The translations under genes were made by a program, and so were the position numbers. The notes beneath the pieces are model-generated. The model ran no database searches and was not told where the DNA came from. It saw nothing but the letters and a program-made list of their open reading frames with translations. From NCBI GenBank assembly GCA_900078375.1, contig FLQS01000078.1, forward strand, positions 110,283 through 174,282: a stretch of DNA of 64,000 nt, written 5' to 3'. Source of the stretch: an uncultured Mycobacterium sp. (GTDB lineage Bacteria > Actinomycetota > Actinomycetes > Mycobacteriales > Mycobacteriaceae). Shown here one piece after another: positions 9,202-18,047 of this stretch. Numbering within the stretch: position 1 is the stretch's first letter; each line of letters starts with the position of its first letter.

Positions 9202-9888
9202 ATGCGGCGAGGATTCCAGAGCATGGCCGTTCGTCCGTTCGCCGCCCTCGCTGGCGCCGCTGTCCTCACCCTGGGTTTGGTCACAGTGCCTCCGGCCACG
9301 GCCGCCTCGCTCCCCCGCACCGAAGTTCACGCGGTGCACCTCGTGGCCATCACCGCGCCGGCGGCCCCCACCTCGGTGGCTCGACCGGCAGCGGCAAGCC
9401 AGACCGCCGACGACACCACGTCGACGACACCCCCCGACTTCCTCGCATTCGCGGCTGAGATCCTGGCGTACCTGAACAGTCTCGGCCTCGGGGCCGGGCC
9501 CGGTCTTGCCGCCATCGGCCTCAGCGGCCTCGTCGTAGCGTTCGCGGCAACCGCCTACGCCTGGAACGGCTTTGCCAATACGGTCAATCCCGGGCTGCGA
9601 TTCCTTCGCGTCCCGAGGGTTCCGAAATTCCCCGTCTGTTTCGCCGGCCAGATCTGCAGCAGCTCTGCGCCCGCCTCTGCCTCGGCGCGGGTGATCAAGC
9701 CGGCGAGCAGTGCCGCCGCCACTCCGGCCGGTCGTGGAGTCGGAACGTCCAAGCGCGTGGCCTCGACCAACGATGGGAAGAACACCGCAGCGACGAAAGT
9801 CCACGGCACCAAGAAGTCGACCCCATCCGCCGCGTCTGCCGCCGGTAAGGGCGGCAGCAAGCGTGCCAGGACGTCTGCCGCTCACTAA
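9202..9888 (+). CDS. Secreted or membrane-anchored Ala/Ser-rich protein
   Basis: An unrecognised protein of about 228 residues. The N-terminus is a signal peptide (MAVRPF, then a hydrophobic core AALAGAAVLTLGLVTV and a TAAS cleavage-like site). A second hydrophobic segment (LAAIGLSGLVVAFAATAYAW) lies mid-protein, and the C-terminal third is basic and low in complexity (Lys/Ala/Ser/Thr with repeated KKSTPSAAS-like runs). A Cys pair, CFAGQIC, precedes the tail. The start at 9202 has AAAGG five bases upstream. The ATG at 9223 with GAGG about 10 bases upstream is a realistic alternative and leaves the signal peptide intact. It is followed after 46 bases by an L,D-transpeptidase, so a cell-wall-associated role is a guess from context. 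Confidence 0.65.
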   Translation: MRRGFQSMAVRPFAALAGAAVLTLGLVTVPPATAASLPRTEVHAVHLVAITAPAAPTSVARPAAASQTADDTTSTTPPDFLAFAAEILAYLNSLGLGAGPGLAAIGLSGLVVAFAATAYAWNGFANTVNPGLRFLRVPRVPKFPVCFAGQICSSSAPASASARVIKPASSAAATPAGRGVGTSKRVASTNDGKNTAATKVHGTKKSTPSAASAAGKGGSKRARTSAAH

Positions 9889-9934
9889 GTCTCGGCAATG
9901 GCCCCTGGCCTGGGCGTTATGCGAGACTGTTTCT

Positions 9935-10807
9935 ATGAGTAGCCGCTCCATCGCTCTGAAGGCAGCCGGAGTGGCTGCGATATTGAGCCTCGTGTTGGGT
10001 GCGGGTCTCGCGCAAGCGGATCCGGATCCGGGTCCCGGTGATCCAGGGATTGTCGGGGGCCCGGCCGCGGGACAGGACCCGGCACCGTTCACCGGCGCCG
10101 CGCCATTCGGACCACCGAGGTTGGCTCCCGCCAACGGGTCGACAGTGGGTGTGGCCCAGCCGATCATCATCGACTTCCCCGGCCGGGTCGACGACGCCGG
10201 CGCAACCGAAAACGCCATCCACGTCTCGTCAGTCCCACCGGTTCCCGGCAAGTTCTACTGGATGACCCCCACGCAGCTGCGCTGGCGTCCGCTGAGCTTC
10301 TGGCCCGCCCACACCACGGTGACCGTCGATGCGGGCGGCACAGTGTCCACCTTCCGCACGGGAGACACGCTGGTCGCCACGGCCGACGACGCCACGCACC
10401 AACTGACCGTCACCCGCAACGGGACCGTGGAGAAGGTCATTCCGATGTCGATGGGGATGGCAGCCGGAGGACACCAAACCGCAAACGGCACCTACTACGT
10501 TCAGGAAAAGATGCCCTCGGTGGTGATGGACTCCTCGACCTACGGTGTCCCGGTCAACTCGACCTACGGGTACAAAACGACCGTCGAACTCGCCGTCCGG
10601 TTCGATGACAGCGGCAACTTCGTCCACAGCGCTCCCTGGTCAGTGGGTGATCAGGGCAAGCGCGACGTCAGTCACGGGTGCATCAACATCAGCCCGACCA
10701 ACGCAAAGTGGTTCTACGACAACTTCGGCGCCGGTGATCCCATCATCGTGATCAACTCCACCGGCACCTACACCCGCCGCGACGGCTCCAGTGACTGGCA
10801 GAGCTAG
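9935..10807 (+). CDS. L,D-transpeptidase (YkuD domain) with Ig-like domain
   Basis: L,D-transpeptidases form 3-3 cross-links in mycobacterial peptidoglycan. The 290-residue precursor has a signal peptide ending ...AQADPDP, an Ig-like domain around residues 60-135 (PANGSTVGVAQPI to FRTGD), and a YkuD catalytic domain with HSAPW and the active-site SHGCINIS (Cys249). The layout and length resemble the LdtA/LdtMt3 type more than the two-Ig LdtMt2. The chosen start gives the signal peptide; the longer ORF to 9710 is readthrough over the previous gene. No lipobox cysteine is visible. Confidence 0.9.
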   Translation: MSSRSIALKAAGVAAILSLVLGAGLAQADPDPGPGDPGIVGGPAAGQDPAPFTGAAPFGPPRLAPANGSTVGVAQPIIIDFPGRVDDAGATENAIHVSSVPPVPGKFYWMTPTQLRWRPLSFWPAHTTVTVDAGGTVSTFRTGDTLVATADDATHQLTVTRNGTVEKVIPMSMGMAAGGHQTANGTYYVQEKMPSVVMDSSTYGVPVNSTYGYKTTVELAVRFDDSGNFVHSAPWSVGDQGKRDVSHGCINISPTNAKWFYDNFGAGDPIIVINSTGTYTRRDGSSDWQS

Positions 10808-10814
10808 CGGCCGA

Positions 10815-11330
10815 TCAGCGCGCCGGCGGCGGATCGGTCGGGGTCAACGAGATCGGTAGCCAGTGGGTGCCTGGGCCTTCACCCGGGCAGCCGGCTCCAC
10901 CGACAACGAGGGTCCGCTCTCCGAAGAAGCTGCCGTCCGGGTTCGGGATCCAGTAATCCGAGCGGGTGGCCGGCACAGCGCTGTTGGGGTCGTTGCGGTC
11001 GCAGAAGTAGGGATACTGGCCGCGGGTTTCCCAGCGATTGCCGTTCCAGTTGTAGTCATAGGCGACGGGCGCGGCGGGGTTGCGGGCATGGTCGTCGGAG
11101 TTGTCCATCGTGGCGACGCACCCGTTCACGTCACAGTGCGTGGTGAACGGGACAGGAAACGCTTGCGAATCCGTCGGTGTCGGCACGCCGTTGAACGTCT
11201 GCTTCGAGAAGTCGATGAAGAGGTTGTAGTACCCGTACAACGGCGGCGGTTCAGCCCGATCCGCATGCGCGACCGGCACGATCGACATGGTGCTTGCCGC
11301 TAGGACGCCGGCGAGGGCGAGTTTCCTCAT
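10815..11330 (-). CDS. Secreted conserved mycobacterial protein
   Basis: A 171-residue precursor with a clear Sec signal peptide (MRKLALAGVLAASTMSIVPVAHA) and a mature domain of about 148 residues that resembles small secreted proteins common in mycobacteria (YNLFIDFSKQTFNGVPTPTDS, then CDVNGCVATMDN). Four mature cysteines could form two disulfides. It is convergent with the transpeptidase gene. Function unknown; possibly cell-wall-associated. Confidence 0.75.
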   Translation of the reverse strand: MRKLALAGVLAASTMSIVPVAHADRAEPPPLYGYYNLFIDFSKQTFNGVPTPTDSQAFPVPFTTHCDVNGCVATMDNSDDHARNPAAPVAYDYNWNGNRWETRGQYPYFCDRNDPNSAVPATRSDYWIPNPDGSFFGERTLVVGGAGCPGEGPGTHWLPISLTPTDPPPAR

Positions 11331-11376
11331 CGTGTCTGGTTAACACATCACTAACTCAGGCGTCGGTGAATAGGCG

Positions 11377-12690
11377 CTACACGGCGCCGGTGCCGGCCTT
11401 GCCGTTGTGACTGCCCGGGGTGCTGCCGACTCCGACGCCACCCAGACCGGCCATACCCTGATTACCGCCGGGTCCGCCCCGGCCGGCATTGCCGCCGTCG
11501 CCGCCGATACCGGTGCCCGGAATCGACTGGGCACCACCGCCGTTGCCCCCGGCACCGCCGGGCCGCAACAGCCCGTGGCTGTTGCCACCGTTTCCGCCGT
11601 GCCCCCCGGTGGCCGTACTGGTGACGACATTGCTCCCAGCGGCACCGCCTGTGCCACCCTTGCCGCCCTGGCCGGTGAGCAACCCTCCGTCTGCGCCGAC
11701 GCCGCCGCCACCACCGAACGCGTTGCCCTTGCTGGAGCCGCTGCCCCCGGTGCCGCCGTCGCCGCCGTTGCCCACAACTCCAGCCTTGCCGCCGTTGCCG
11801 CCCGCGCCTCCCCTCGCGGTGCCCGTGCCGGCGTTCGCTGTTCCGCCTTGGCCACCGTCGCCGCCACGGCCAAACATTCCGGCGTTGCCGCCCTGCCCCC
11901 CGAGGCCACCGACAGTGCCGCCGGTATCGAGGTTTTGGCCGGTGCCCCCGTTGCCGCCCTTGCCACCATTACCGATGATCAGGCCACCATTACCGCCTCG
12001 ACCACCCCCGCGGCCGAAGGCTGCCACGTTCGTCGTCGCGATCAGGTCGCCACCCCTGCCGCCGTCGCCCCCATTGCCGAACAGCCCGGCGCTCCCGCCG
12101 TTGCCGGCCCTGCCGTTGCTTATCGACTGCACCCCGTCGCCACCGCGCCCGCCGTTGCCGAACAGCATGCCGCCGCGGCCACCGTCCTGGCCGGGGGCGC
12201 CGTCAAAACCGTTGCCGATCAACAACCCTGCGTCCGGATGTGCCGCGGTGCCGTTGCTGATGTACACGGCGACCGCCGCGCGGATCTGGTCGGCGACGGC
12301 CGCTGGGGTTGGCAGGGCTGGCGCTGCGGCAGCCTGCCGATGCCTGGTGACGAGCACCGTGTTCAGGTGGTGCACGGTGGCCGAGAGCGCCGGCATGGCA
12401 TCAATCGCGTGGGGCGTGCTCACGCCGGCGAATACCGTCACTTCGGTGCGCGGCACGAGCACATCCGGAGTCAATAGAGTCCCGCCCCTTGGCAATTCGA
12501 CTCTGGCCGCCATCAGCCGATGTGGAGTGGCAAAGCCGTCTCGATGTTGCGGCGATGCCGTCAGGACGACCGGCCGGGTTTGCGGCGGCGGCTGCGGCGA
12601 AGACGGTGGACCACTGGGGAAATGCATTACCGCCGTGGCGAGTACATTCATCGCCGTAACAGTGATCACCTTCGTCGCGGCAAGCGTCAT
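11377..12690 (-). CDS. PGRS-like glycine-rich protein lacking a PE domain
   Basis: From about residue 165 to the end (437 aa with this start) the protein is an array of GGxGG/NGGxGG repeats identical in style to PE_PGRS proteins, entered by LLIGNGFDGAPG, close to the PE_PGRS linker signature. The first 160 residues are not a PE domain: they hold a weak hydrophobic segment (VITVTAMNVLATAVMHF), a proline-rich patch and a module ending IRAAVAVYISNGTAAHPD. The ATG at 12690 has AAAGGGG upstream and was preferred to the ATG at 12744. The opposite strand shows a long proline-rich ORF, which is only the complement of the glycine codons. Cell-surface exposure is inferred from the family. Confidence 0.8.
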   Translation of the reverse strand: MTLAATKVITVTAMNVLATAVMHFPSGPPSSPQPPPQTRPVVLTASPQHRDGFATPHRLMAARVELPRGGTLLTPDVLVPRTEVTVFAGVSTPHAIDAMPALSATVHHLNTVLVTRHRQAAAAPALPTPAAVADQIRAAVAVYISNGTAAHPDAGLLIGNGFDGAPGQDGGRGGMLFGNGGRGGDGVQSISNGRAGNGGSAGLFGNGGDGGRGGDLIATTNVAAFGRGGGRGGNGGLIIGNGGKGGNGGTGQNLDTGGTVGGLGGQGGNAGMFGRGGDGGQGGTANAGTGTARGGAGGNGGKAGVVGNGGDGGTGGSGSSKGNAFGGGGGVGADGGLLTGQGGKGGTGGAAGSNVVTSTATGGHGGNGGNSHGLLRPGGAGGNGGGAQSIPGTGIGGDGGNAGRGGPGGNQGMAGLGGVGVGSTPGSHNGKAGTGAV

Positions 12691-12799
12691 TGCCCCGCCC
12701 CTTTCGTGGCAGCCGTCTTCGCTGACGGACTCACCTCGGTTCACGACCAGCGCACCCCAAACGGTTCACAGCTGGGAAGTGATCTACATCACACTCCCG

Positions 12800-13183
12800 C
12801 TAGCCACCGATTCCGTTGTCGGGACCGAGGTGGTTGATGAAATACCAAGGGATGCCGACCCATTGGGCGAGCACGACGAGAATCAACGCGAACATCCCGG
12901 CGAAAAGTCCGAAAGAGCGCACCCGAGCGCTGATCGGCGAGAAGGCAAGAAACAGAAAGTGAAACACGAAGCCGATCTCGACCCACGTCAGGACCCGCTT
13001 GGGCGTCGTGGCCGCGACGTCGTAGTCGGTGAAGTGGGAGTCCGGGAAGCCGGTGAGGTAGAGATCCGATCCCGCGATGACGGCAAGCAGCAACGCCGCG
13101 ACTGCGCACAGCGCACACGCCACCCGCGTCACGACGGGCGATAGCCGTCCCGACGTTCGTGGCACTTGCGGATTATCGCGCAC
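12800..13183 (-). CDS. Small integral membrane protein (about 127 aa)
   Basis: No family recognised. Three hydrophobic segments are visible (VACALCAVAALLLAVIAG; VEIGFVFHFLFLAFS; FAGMFALILVVLAQWVGI) separated by short loops. An N-terminal arginine-rich stretch suggests a cytoplasmic N-terminus. It ends beside the PGRS-like gene start (109 bases) and starts 9 bases from the end of the next minus-strand gene, so it is probably cotranscribed with the 13193-14662 membrane protein. Confidence 0.7.
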   Translation of the reverse strand: MRDNPQVPRTSGRLSPVVTRVACALCAVAALLLAVIAGSDLYLTGFPDSHFTDYDVAATTPKRVLTWVEIGFVFHFLFLAFSPISARVRSFGLFAGMFALILVVLAQWVGIPWYFINHLGPDNGIGG

Positions 13184-13192
13184 AACGGTCCG

Positions 13193-14662
13193 TCACATGC
13201 TGCGTTGCCACGAGCGATACACCACCCGGCCGACCGTCGCGGGATCGGGCTCGGGTGCGCTCATCGAGACATCGAGTCCCGCATGATCCTGCAGAGCAAT
13301 GACTTCGCGGAGATAGAACGCCACGTCGCCCTCAGCGTCGCGATCCGGCTTCCTGAAATACCACGTCTGCGCCGCCCCTGGCCACAGCCGCTCCGGAAGG
13401 TTGCCACTGACCGCAATCTCGCGGATGCCCGGCCCGAACAAGGGGCGAAGCACACCGCCGAACCAGTCACCGCGAATGCTGCCGCGGCGCACCGGAAACC
13501 AGATGTTGGTCCAGCGGGTCACGGCGAACGGCGACTGCGGGCCCAAGACGCCGGAGGCGTCCGGGCCGAAGTTCGCCGGCCCCGGCTCAACCGCGTCGAC
13601 CGGCGCGGCCTCCGACCGAGGTGGACACCGGACCACCACGCCCCGGCGGACCAGCCGGTCGAAAAGCTCGTGTCGCCGATTGTCGGTACGGGTGAGGCCG
13701 CCGAAGATCGGCGGGCGGCCGATGAACAGGTCGGCCAACGCCATCGGCGTCCCTACTGTCACGAAATCCGTTATTCGCCACGGGTTTCCCCGCGCACGAA
13801 GATCCTGCCACAACTGGAACTGCGCGGCCTGGAACTCGTCGAGCGCGCCTGCGGAGTCAGGCTCGGCGACAATGCGGTCAGCGGCCGACTCCAGGCCGCC
13901 TAATGATCCGGGACCACCGGGCGTTGCACCCGGTGCGGCACGGAGTTCGTGCATCTCCTCCCACAGCGTCGTCAGCGCGTCGTAAGCGATATAGCCGCCG
14001 ATGCCGTGGCCCACCACCACAATCCGTGCATAGCGGCCCTGGTGCAGCGTGTACAACAGGTCGACAAGGCCGCCGCGAATCGCGCGTCGGGCGGCATGGG
14101 ACTCCGGCGCCATCAAGTCGAAATAGCGGGCGGCGTTGACGAAACCGGTGGTCAGAAAGCTGCGGGTCAATGCCCGCGGCGCCATCCGGAATACCGCAAG
14201 CGCGACGCTCAGGACCACCACGCTGGTGACCAGCCCGATGATCCACCCGGCGATCCCCGTGTGCAGGAAATAACCGCCCACCACCAGCACAGCCAGCAGC
14301 ACGGTGAGCGGGACCAGTAGCACCAGCCACACGGCGCGCCAGACGCCGAACAATTGGTCGGGCACGTGGCGCGGTCGGCGCAGGAACACCCGGGCGAGCG
14401 CGGGCATGAATCCCGCGTATCGAGTACTCGTCATCAGAAACGACCAGTCGTACTCGTAGAGTTCGGCTCCCGCCGAGGGCGCGACGTAACGGCGCGCCTC
14501 GTAGGAGTCGGTGATCTCGACGGGTTGGGGGTAGTACTGCCACCGACCTTCGTGCGGTGGCAACACCGTCTTGGCGAAATCGTCGATGATGTCCATCGGC
14601 CGGCGTTCGAGCAGACCGTGCACGAAAACCACGGCGGTACGGACAGCGTTGTCGGTGCTCAA
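13193..14662 (-). CDS. Membrane protein with alpha/beta-hydrolase-like fold
   Basis: A 489-residue protein. The N-terminus VVFVHGLLERRP looks like the first strand and oxyanion region of an alpha/beta hydrolase. Two transmembrane segments follow at about 107-130 and 138-158. Residues 214-223 carry the nucleophile elbow as VVVGHGIGG. In active hydrolases this is GxSxG; here the serine position is glycine (Gly220), so catalysis of the usual kind is doubtful. A C-terminal region includes a possible late His/Asp but I cannot assign a triad. It probably forms an operon with the 127-aa membrane protein downstream. Confidence 0.65.
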   Translation of the reverse strand: MSTDNAVRTAVVFVHGLLERRPMDIIDDFAKTVLPPHEGRWQYYPQPVEITDSYEARRYVAPSAGAELYEYDWSFLMTSTRYAGFMPALARVFLRRPRHVPDQLFGVWRAVWLVLLVPLTVLLAVLVVGGYFLHTGIAGWIIGLVTSVVVLSVALAVFRMAPRALTRSFLTTGFVNAARYFDLMAPESHAARRAIRGGLVDLLYTLHQGRYARIVVVGHGIGGYIAYDALTTLWEEMHELRAAPGATPGGPGSLGGLESAADRIVAEPDSAGALDEFQAAQFQLWQDLRARGNPWRITDFVTVGTPMALADLFIGRPPIFGGLTRTDNRRHELFDRLVRRGVVVRCPPRSEAAPVDAVEPGPANFGPDASGVLGPQSPFAVTRWTNIWFPVRRGSIRGDWFGGVLRPLFGPGIREIAVSGNLPERLWPGAAQTWYFRKPDRDAEGDVAFYLREVIALQDHAGLDVSMSAPEPDPATVGRVVYRSWQRSM

Positions 14663-14747
14663 TCGGCCTCCTGGGACCCTGCGGCGAGCAGGTTAACACT
14701 TTGCCAAAACGCCCACAGGATGCAGACGGCCAGGCGCACCATAAGCC

Positions 14748-16112
14748 ATGGGTGATGTAGAGATCTGCGTGGTCGGCGCGGGCTTTGCCGGACTGACCGC
14801 TGCATTGCGACTGAAACAAGCGGGCCGATCGGTGGCCCTTCTGGAAGCCCGCGACCGTGTCGGCGGGCGCACGTTCACCGTCGAAGGCCCCGAGGGCATT
14901 TGGATCGACCGCGGCGGCGCATGGATCGGACCTGGTCAGGATGCCATCTACGGGCTGATGAAGGAGTTCGGCGTCGGCAGCTACAAGCAGTACATCGACG
15001 GCGAAGCGATGATGGTGGTCGAGGGCAAGCAATACCGCTACGAGGGCACCATTCCGCTGACGATGAGCCCCTGGGCGGCGCTCAACATGGGCGCGGTCTT
15101 CCTCGACCTGACCCGGCTGTGCAAGACGATCCCGCTCGAAGCGCCCTGGGAGGCCAAGAACGCCGCCAAGCTGGACCGCATCAGCTACGCCGAGTGGCTG
15201 GACAACCACACGCTGTCCAAGCCGGCACACACGTTGCTGGAGGCGGCGATTGCGGGCCTCTACACATCGGCAGCCTCTGAGGTGTCGATGCTGTTCGTGC
15301 TGCGTCAGATGGCTTCCGGCGGCGGCCCGTCCTTCGTGCTCGGCATCAAGGACGGATCCCAGGATTCCCGCGTCATCGGCGGCATGGGCGCGGTCTCCGG
15401 CGCAATGGCCGCCGAGCTTGGGGATTCGATCCAGCTGAACCAGCCCGTGCGGCGCATTGTCCAAGACGCCGACGGCGTCACGGTCGAGGCCGAGGGCACG
15501 ACGGTGCGCGCGCAGCGCGTGATCGTGGCCGTGCCGATCGCGATCGCCAGCCAGATCCTGTACGAGCCGATGCTGCCGGTGGATCGGTCGTTCCTGCATC
15601 AGCGCATGCCTAGCGGCGCCGTCGTCAAGATCAACATCGTCTACGACGAGCCGTTCTGGCGGCAGGACGGGCTGACGGGCCAGACGTTCGCCCCTGGCTC
15701 GCTCGCGAATCTGACCATCGACGCGTGCACGGACCAGCCCCGCCCCGGTGTGATGTGCGTGATCACCGAAGGCCCAGAGGGCCGCCGGTATTCCAAGATG
15801 GACCACGACGAGCGAAAGAAAGAAGTCTTGGCAGCTTTGGTCGAGCGATTCGGCCAGAAAGCGGCAAGCCCGATTGCCTACTTCGACCAGGACTGGACCG
15901 TCGAGCGCTACTCCGGCGGCGGCATGCTCAGCCACACCCCACCCGGCGTGCTCACCCAATTCGGGCCGGCCATAACCGAAGCCTGCGGGCGCATCCACTG
16001 GGCGGGCACCGAAACGTCGGGGGTCATGCACGGCTGGGTCGACGGTGCCGTCCGCTCCGGCGAGCGGGCGGCCAAGGAAGTCATGGCACGGGAACCGGCA
16101 ACAGTCGCCTGA
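14748..16112 (+). CDS. Flavin-containing amine oxidase
   Basis: A 454-residue FAD enzyme of the monoamine/putrescine oxidase family, which oxidises amines to aldehydes with H2O2 release. The dinucleotide-binding motif is VVGAGFAGL near the N-terminus, followed by LLEARDRVGGRTF, the GG doublet and WIGPGQDA. The C-terminal FAD-contacting segment is IHWAGTETSGVMHGWVDGAV, ending in an Arg-Ala-Ala-Lys helix. It looks closest to mycobacterial AofH (Rv3170) or Rhodococcus putrescine oxidase types. The substrate is not predictable from sequence. It is divergent from the hydrolase-like gene with an 85-base gap. Confidence 0.85.
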   Translation: MGDVEICVVGAGFAGLTAALRLKQAGRSVALLEARDRVGGRTFTVEGPEGIWIDRGGAWIGPGQDAIYGLMKEFGVGSYKQYIDGEAMMVVEGKQYRYEGTIPLTMSPWAALNMGAVFLDLTRLCKTIPLEAPWEAKNAAKLDRISYAEWLDNHTLSKPAHTLLEAAIAGLYTSAASEVSMLFVLRQMASGGGPSFVLGIKDGSQDSRVIGGMGAVSGAMAAELGDSIQLNQPVRRIVQDADGVTVEAEGTTVRAQRVIVAVPIAIASQILYEPMLPVDRSFLHQRMPSGAVVKINIVYDEPFWRQDGLTGQTFAPGSLANLTIDACTDQPRPGVMCVITEGPEGRRYSKMDHDERKKEVLAALVERFGQKAASPIAYFDQDWTVERYSGGGMLSHTPPGVLTQFGPAITEACGRIHWAGTETSGVMHGWVDGAVRSGERAAKEVMAREPATVA

Positions 16113-16128
16113 AGCGCGGGGCTGACAG

Positions 16129-16866
16129 CTATCGGGGCGGATCGCCCTTCCACTGAAAGCTGTTGATGTACTTGCCCAGATCCTGGGCGAGTTGCAGGTT
16201 GGCGCCCGACGGCAAGCTGGGACCATCACCGGGCCGGAACAGGTGATACGGGCCGATCGCAGCACCGATGAGGGTCAGGTCGCCCTTGACCGCCGCCATC
16301 ACCACGATGCGGGTGCGCCGGGCGACCCCGCTGGTGCCCTGCGGGTAGACGTCCAGGACGGCGCCGTAGCCGAGTTGATAGCCGACCGTCGCGTTCGGCA
16401 GAACGTAGGCCACCGTCGCGTCAGGCTGCTTCTCGTGCAGCAGGTCGTCGACGACCTGTTCGGCCGTACGGCCTTTGGCGGGAACTCCGAACAACTCCAT
16501 CGCCCCGCCGTCACCGCCGGTGAAGACCGCGGTGACCCCGTCATCCTCCTTCGTAATCGTGTAGGCCGCCCCTGCGCCCGGGTACGCCACCGACCACGAA
16601 CCGTCGGCCGGCGTGAAGCGCGGATTGGCTTGTACCGGAATGCCGGTCGGCGGCCGCCCACAGTCCGGCGGGCATGCATAGCGAACCGGCGGAGCGGCCG
16701 TCAGTAGCGAGGCCGCGGTCATCGCGCCGACCACAACCACCAGCCCCGACATCAAGAGCACCAGCAACCGCCGCAGCGACGTGTAGCGCAACGGCCGCGC
16801 CACGTACGACCCCGACAGCACGGAGTAGCCGGGCACCAGCTCCGGGGACATCGACGGCGCGCTCAT
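16129..16866 (-). CDS. Membrane-anchored protein of the S53 protease operon
   Basis: A 245-residue protein with one transmembrane segment (LLVLLMSGLVVVVGAMTAASLL) after about 32 cytoplasmic residues, then an extracytoplasmic domain of roughly 185 residues that I do not recognise. Two cysteines (YACPPDCG) lie just outside the membrane. The start was set at 16866 because its ATGA overlaps the stop of the zinc-ribbon gene by 4 nt; the long upstream ORF is readthrough. Third gene of the operon S53 protease, zinc-ribbon membrane protein, this protein. Confidence 0.75.
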   Translation of the reverse strand: MSAPSMSPELVPGYSVLSGSYVARPLRYTSLRRLLVLLMSGLVVVVGAMTAASLLTAAPPVRYACPPDCGRPPTGIPVQANPRFTPADGSWSVAYPGAGAAYTITKEDDGVTAVFTGGDGGAMELFGVPAKGRTAEQVVDDLLHEKQPDATVAYVLPNATVGYQLGYGAVLDVYPQGTSGVARRTRIVVMAAVKGDLTLIGAAIGPYHLFRPGDGPSLPSGANLQLAQDLGKYINSFQWKGDPPR

Positions 16867-18047
16867 CGCTGCGCCAACTCGGTGCCCGGTACGGGACGGT
16901 CCCGCCTGCGAGCCTCCCGCGAGGACCGTGACGCAGCGTGCGCAGCGACACCGCACGCCGGACAGAACGACGCATCGGGAACGACGTGCCCGCAGCCCGG
17001 GCACAAGATCGGCAGCTCGAGATGAAGCGGGTCCTGCGGTTCGTGCAGTACCGCCACCTGTATTCCGACTCGCAGTGCCACCACCGCCGCCAGCGCCAGC
17101 GCCACATGCACCAAAAACTGGAGTTCCGAAGCGATCTGCAGCACCTCGACCAATCCGACGTTGGCATAGGCCGCGGCGGCCACCACCAGGACCAGCACGC
17201 CACTCGCCAGATGGCGAACGCGGGACGCGTCCGGTCGCCGGGTGTACCACAGCCAGATCCCGAACAGGCCGCTCACCGTGGCCGCCGTCAGCGGCATCGT
17301 GAGACCTCGGACACCCGCCTCGATCAACAGGTCCGTGACGGACTGATCACTGAGGGTGATACCGGCGTCGATCTCCTGGACCAGCCGGACCATCGTCGCA
17401 GTCACCGCGAACACGCTCGCCCCGAGCACGCCGATAACAAAGCCGTACAACGACTCTCGAACCGGCGGACGAGTCAGTCGAACCAGCACGGTCGGCAGCT
17501 GCATCACCAGCAATCCGCCGAACGGGATCACCAGGGCATCGCGCACCAGACGCGCCGTCGGTACTTCGGTGCCCAGCCCGAGGGTGTACGACTCGGCGAC
17601 GATAGAAGCGGTCAGCAGCGTCCAGCCCACTGCGACCGCGACACCGAACACAACGGTCAAAGCCCATACCCGCCAAGATAAGTCGGCGATCACCCCGGTC
17701 TCGGTCAGGTAGATCACGAACAGCAGCAGTGGGGCGAACGTGGCCACCGCCACCATCGGCACGTACCAGTGCAGCACGCAGAACACGATCAACAGCGCTG
17801 CCACCAGCGCCAGTCCGACGCGAAAGGTACCGTGCGAGCGGCGCGGCAGGTGCGGGAACAACGAGCTGACCAGCGACGGCTGCAGCACGTTCTCGCCGGG
17901 TGCCGCGACAAATGCACTGACCCGCAACCAGTCTGGACCGCCGCCCTCTTCACTGACCAGCCGTGCGCCGCACCTCCCACAGAACCTGCCCGCTGGTACG
18001 TCATGCCCGCACACCCGGCACGGCATGGTCTCGGGTCGCCCGGTCAC
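16863..18047 (-). CDS. Multi-pass membrane protein with zinc ribbons at both ends
   Basis: A 394-residue protein. The N-terminus carries CRVCGHDVPAGRFCGRCG, a four-cysteine zinc ribbon, and near the C-terminus there is a second, CPGCGHVVPDASFCPACG. Between them lie about eight hydrophobic helices. Double zinc-ribbon membrane proteins are not a family I can assign to a reaction; the ribbons may bind protein partners or metal on the cytoplasmic side. It overlaps both neighbours by 4 nt (ATGA at 18044-18047 and 16863-16866), so the three genes are tightly coupled. Confidence 0.75.
   Translation of the reverse strand: MTGRPETMPCRVCGHDVPAGRFCGRCGARLVSEEGGGPDWLRVSAFVAAPGENVLQPSLVSSLFPHLPRRSHGTFRVGLALVAALLIVFCVLHWYVPMVAVATFAPLLLFVIYLTETGVIADLSWRVWALTVVFGVAVAVGWTLLTASIVAESYTLGLGTEVPTARLVRDALVIPFGGLLVMQLPTVLVRLTRPPVRESLYGFVIGVLGASVFAVTATMVRLVQEIDAGITLSDQSVTDLLIEAGVRGLTMPLTAATVSGLFGIWLWYTRRPDASRVRHLASGVLVLVVAAAAYANVGLVEVLQIASELQFLVHVALALAAVVALRVGIQVAVLHEPQDPLHLELPILCPGCGHVVPDASFCPACGVAAHAASRSSREARRRDRPVPGTELAQR

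Noticed and set aside
11377..12200. Possible CRISPR or tandem array
   Set aside because: The regular repeats are GGxGG codons of a protein; there are no unique spacers of constant length.
11489..13144. 551-codon proline-rich open frame
   Set aside because: It is the complement of the glycine-rich PGRS-like gene; proline runs are what GGC/GGT-rich repeats give when read in reverse.
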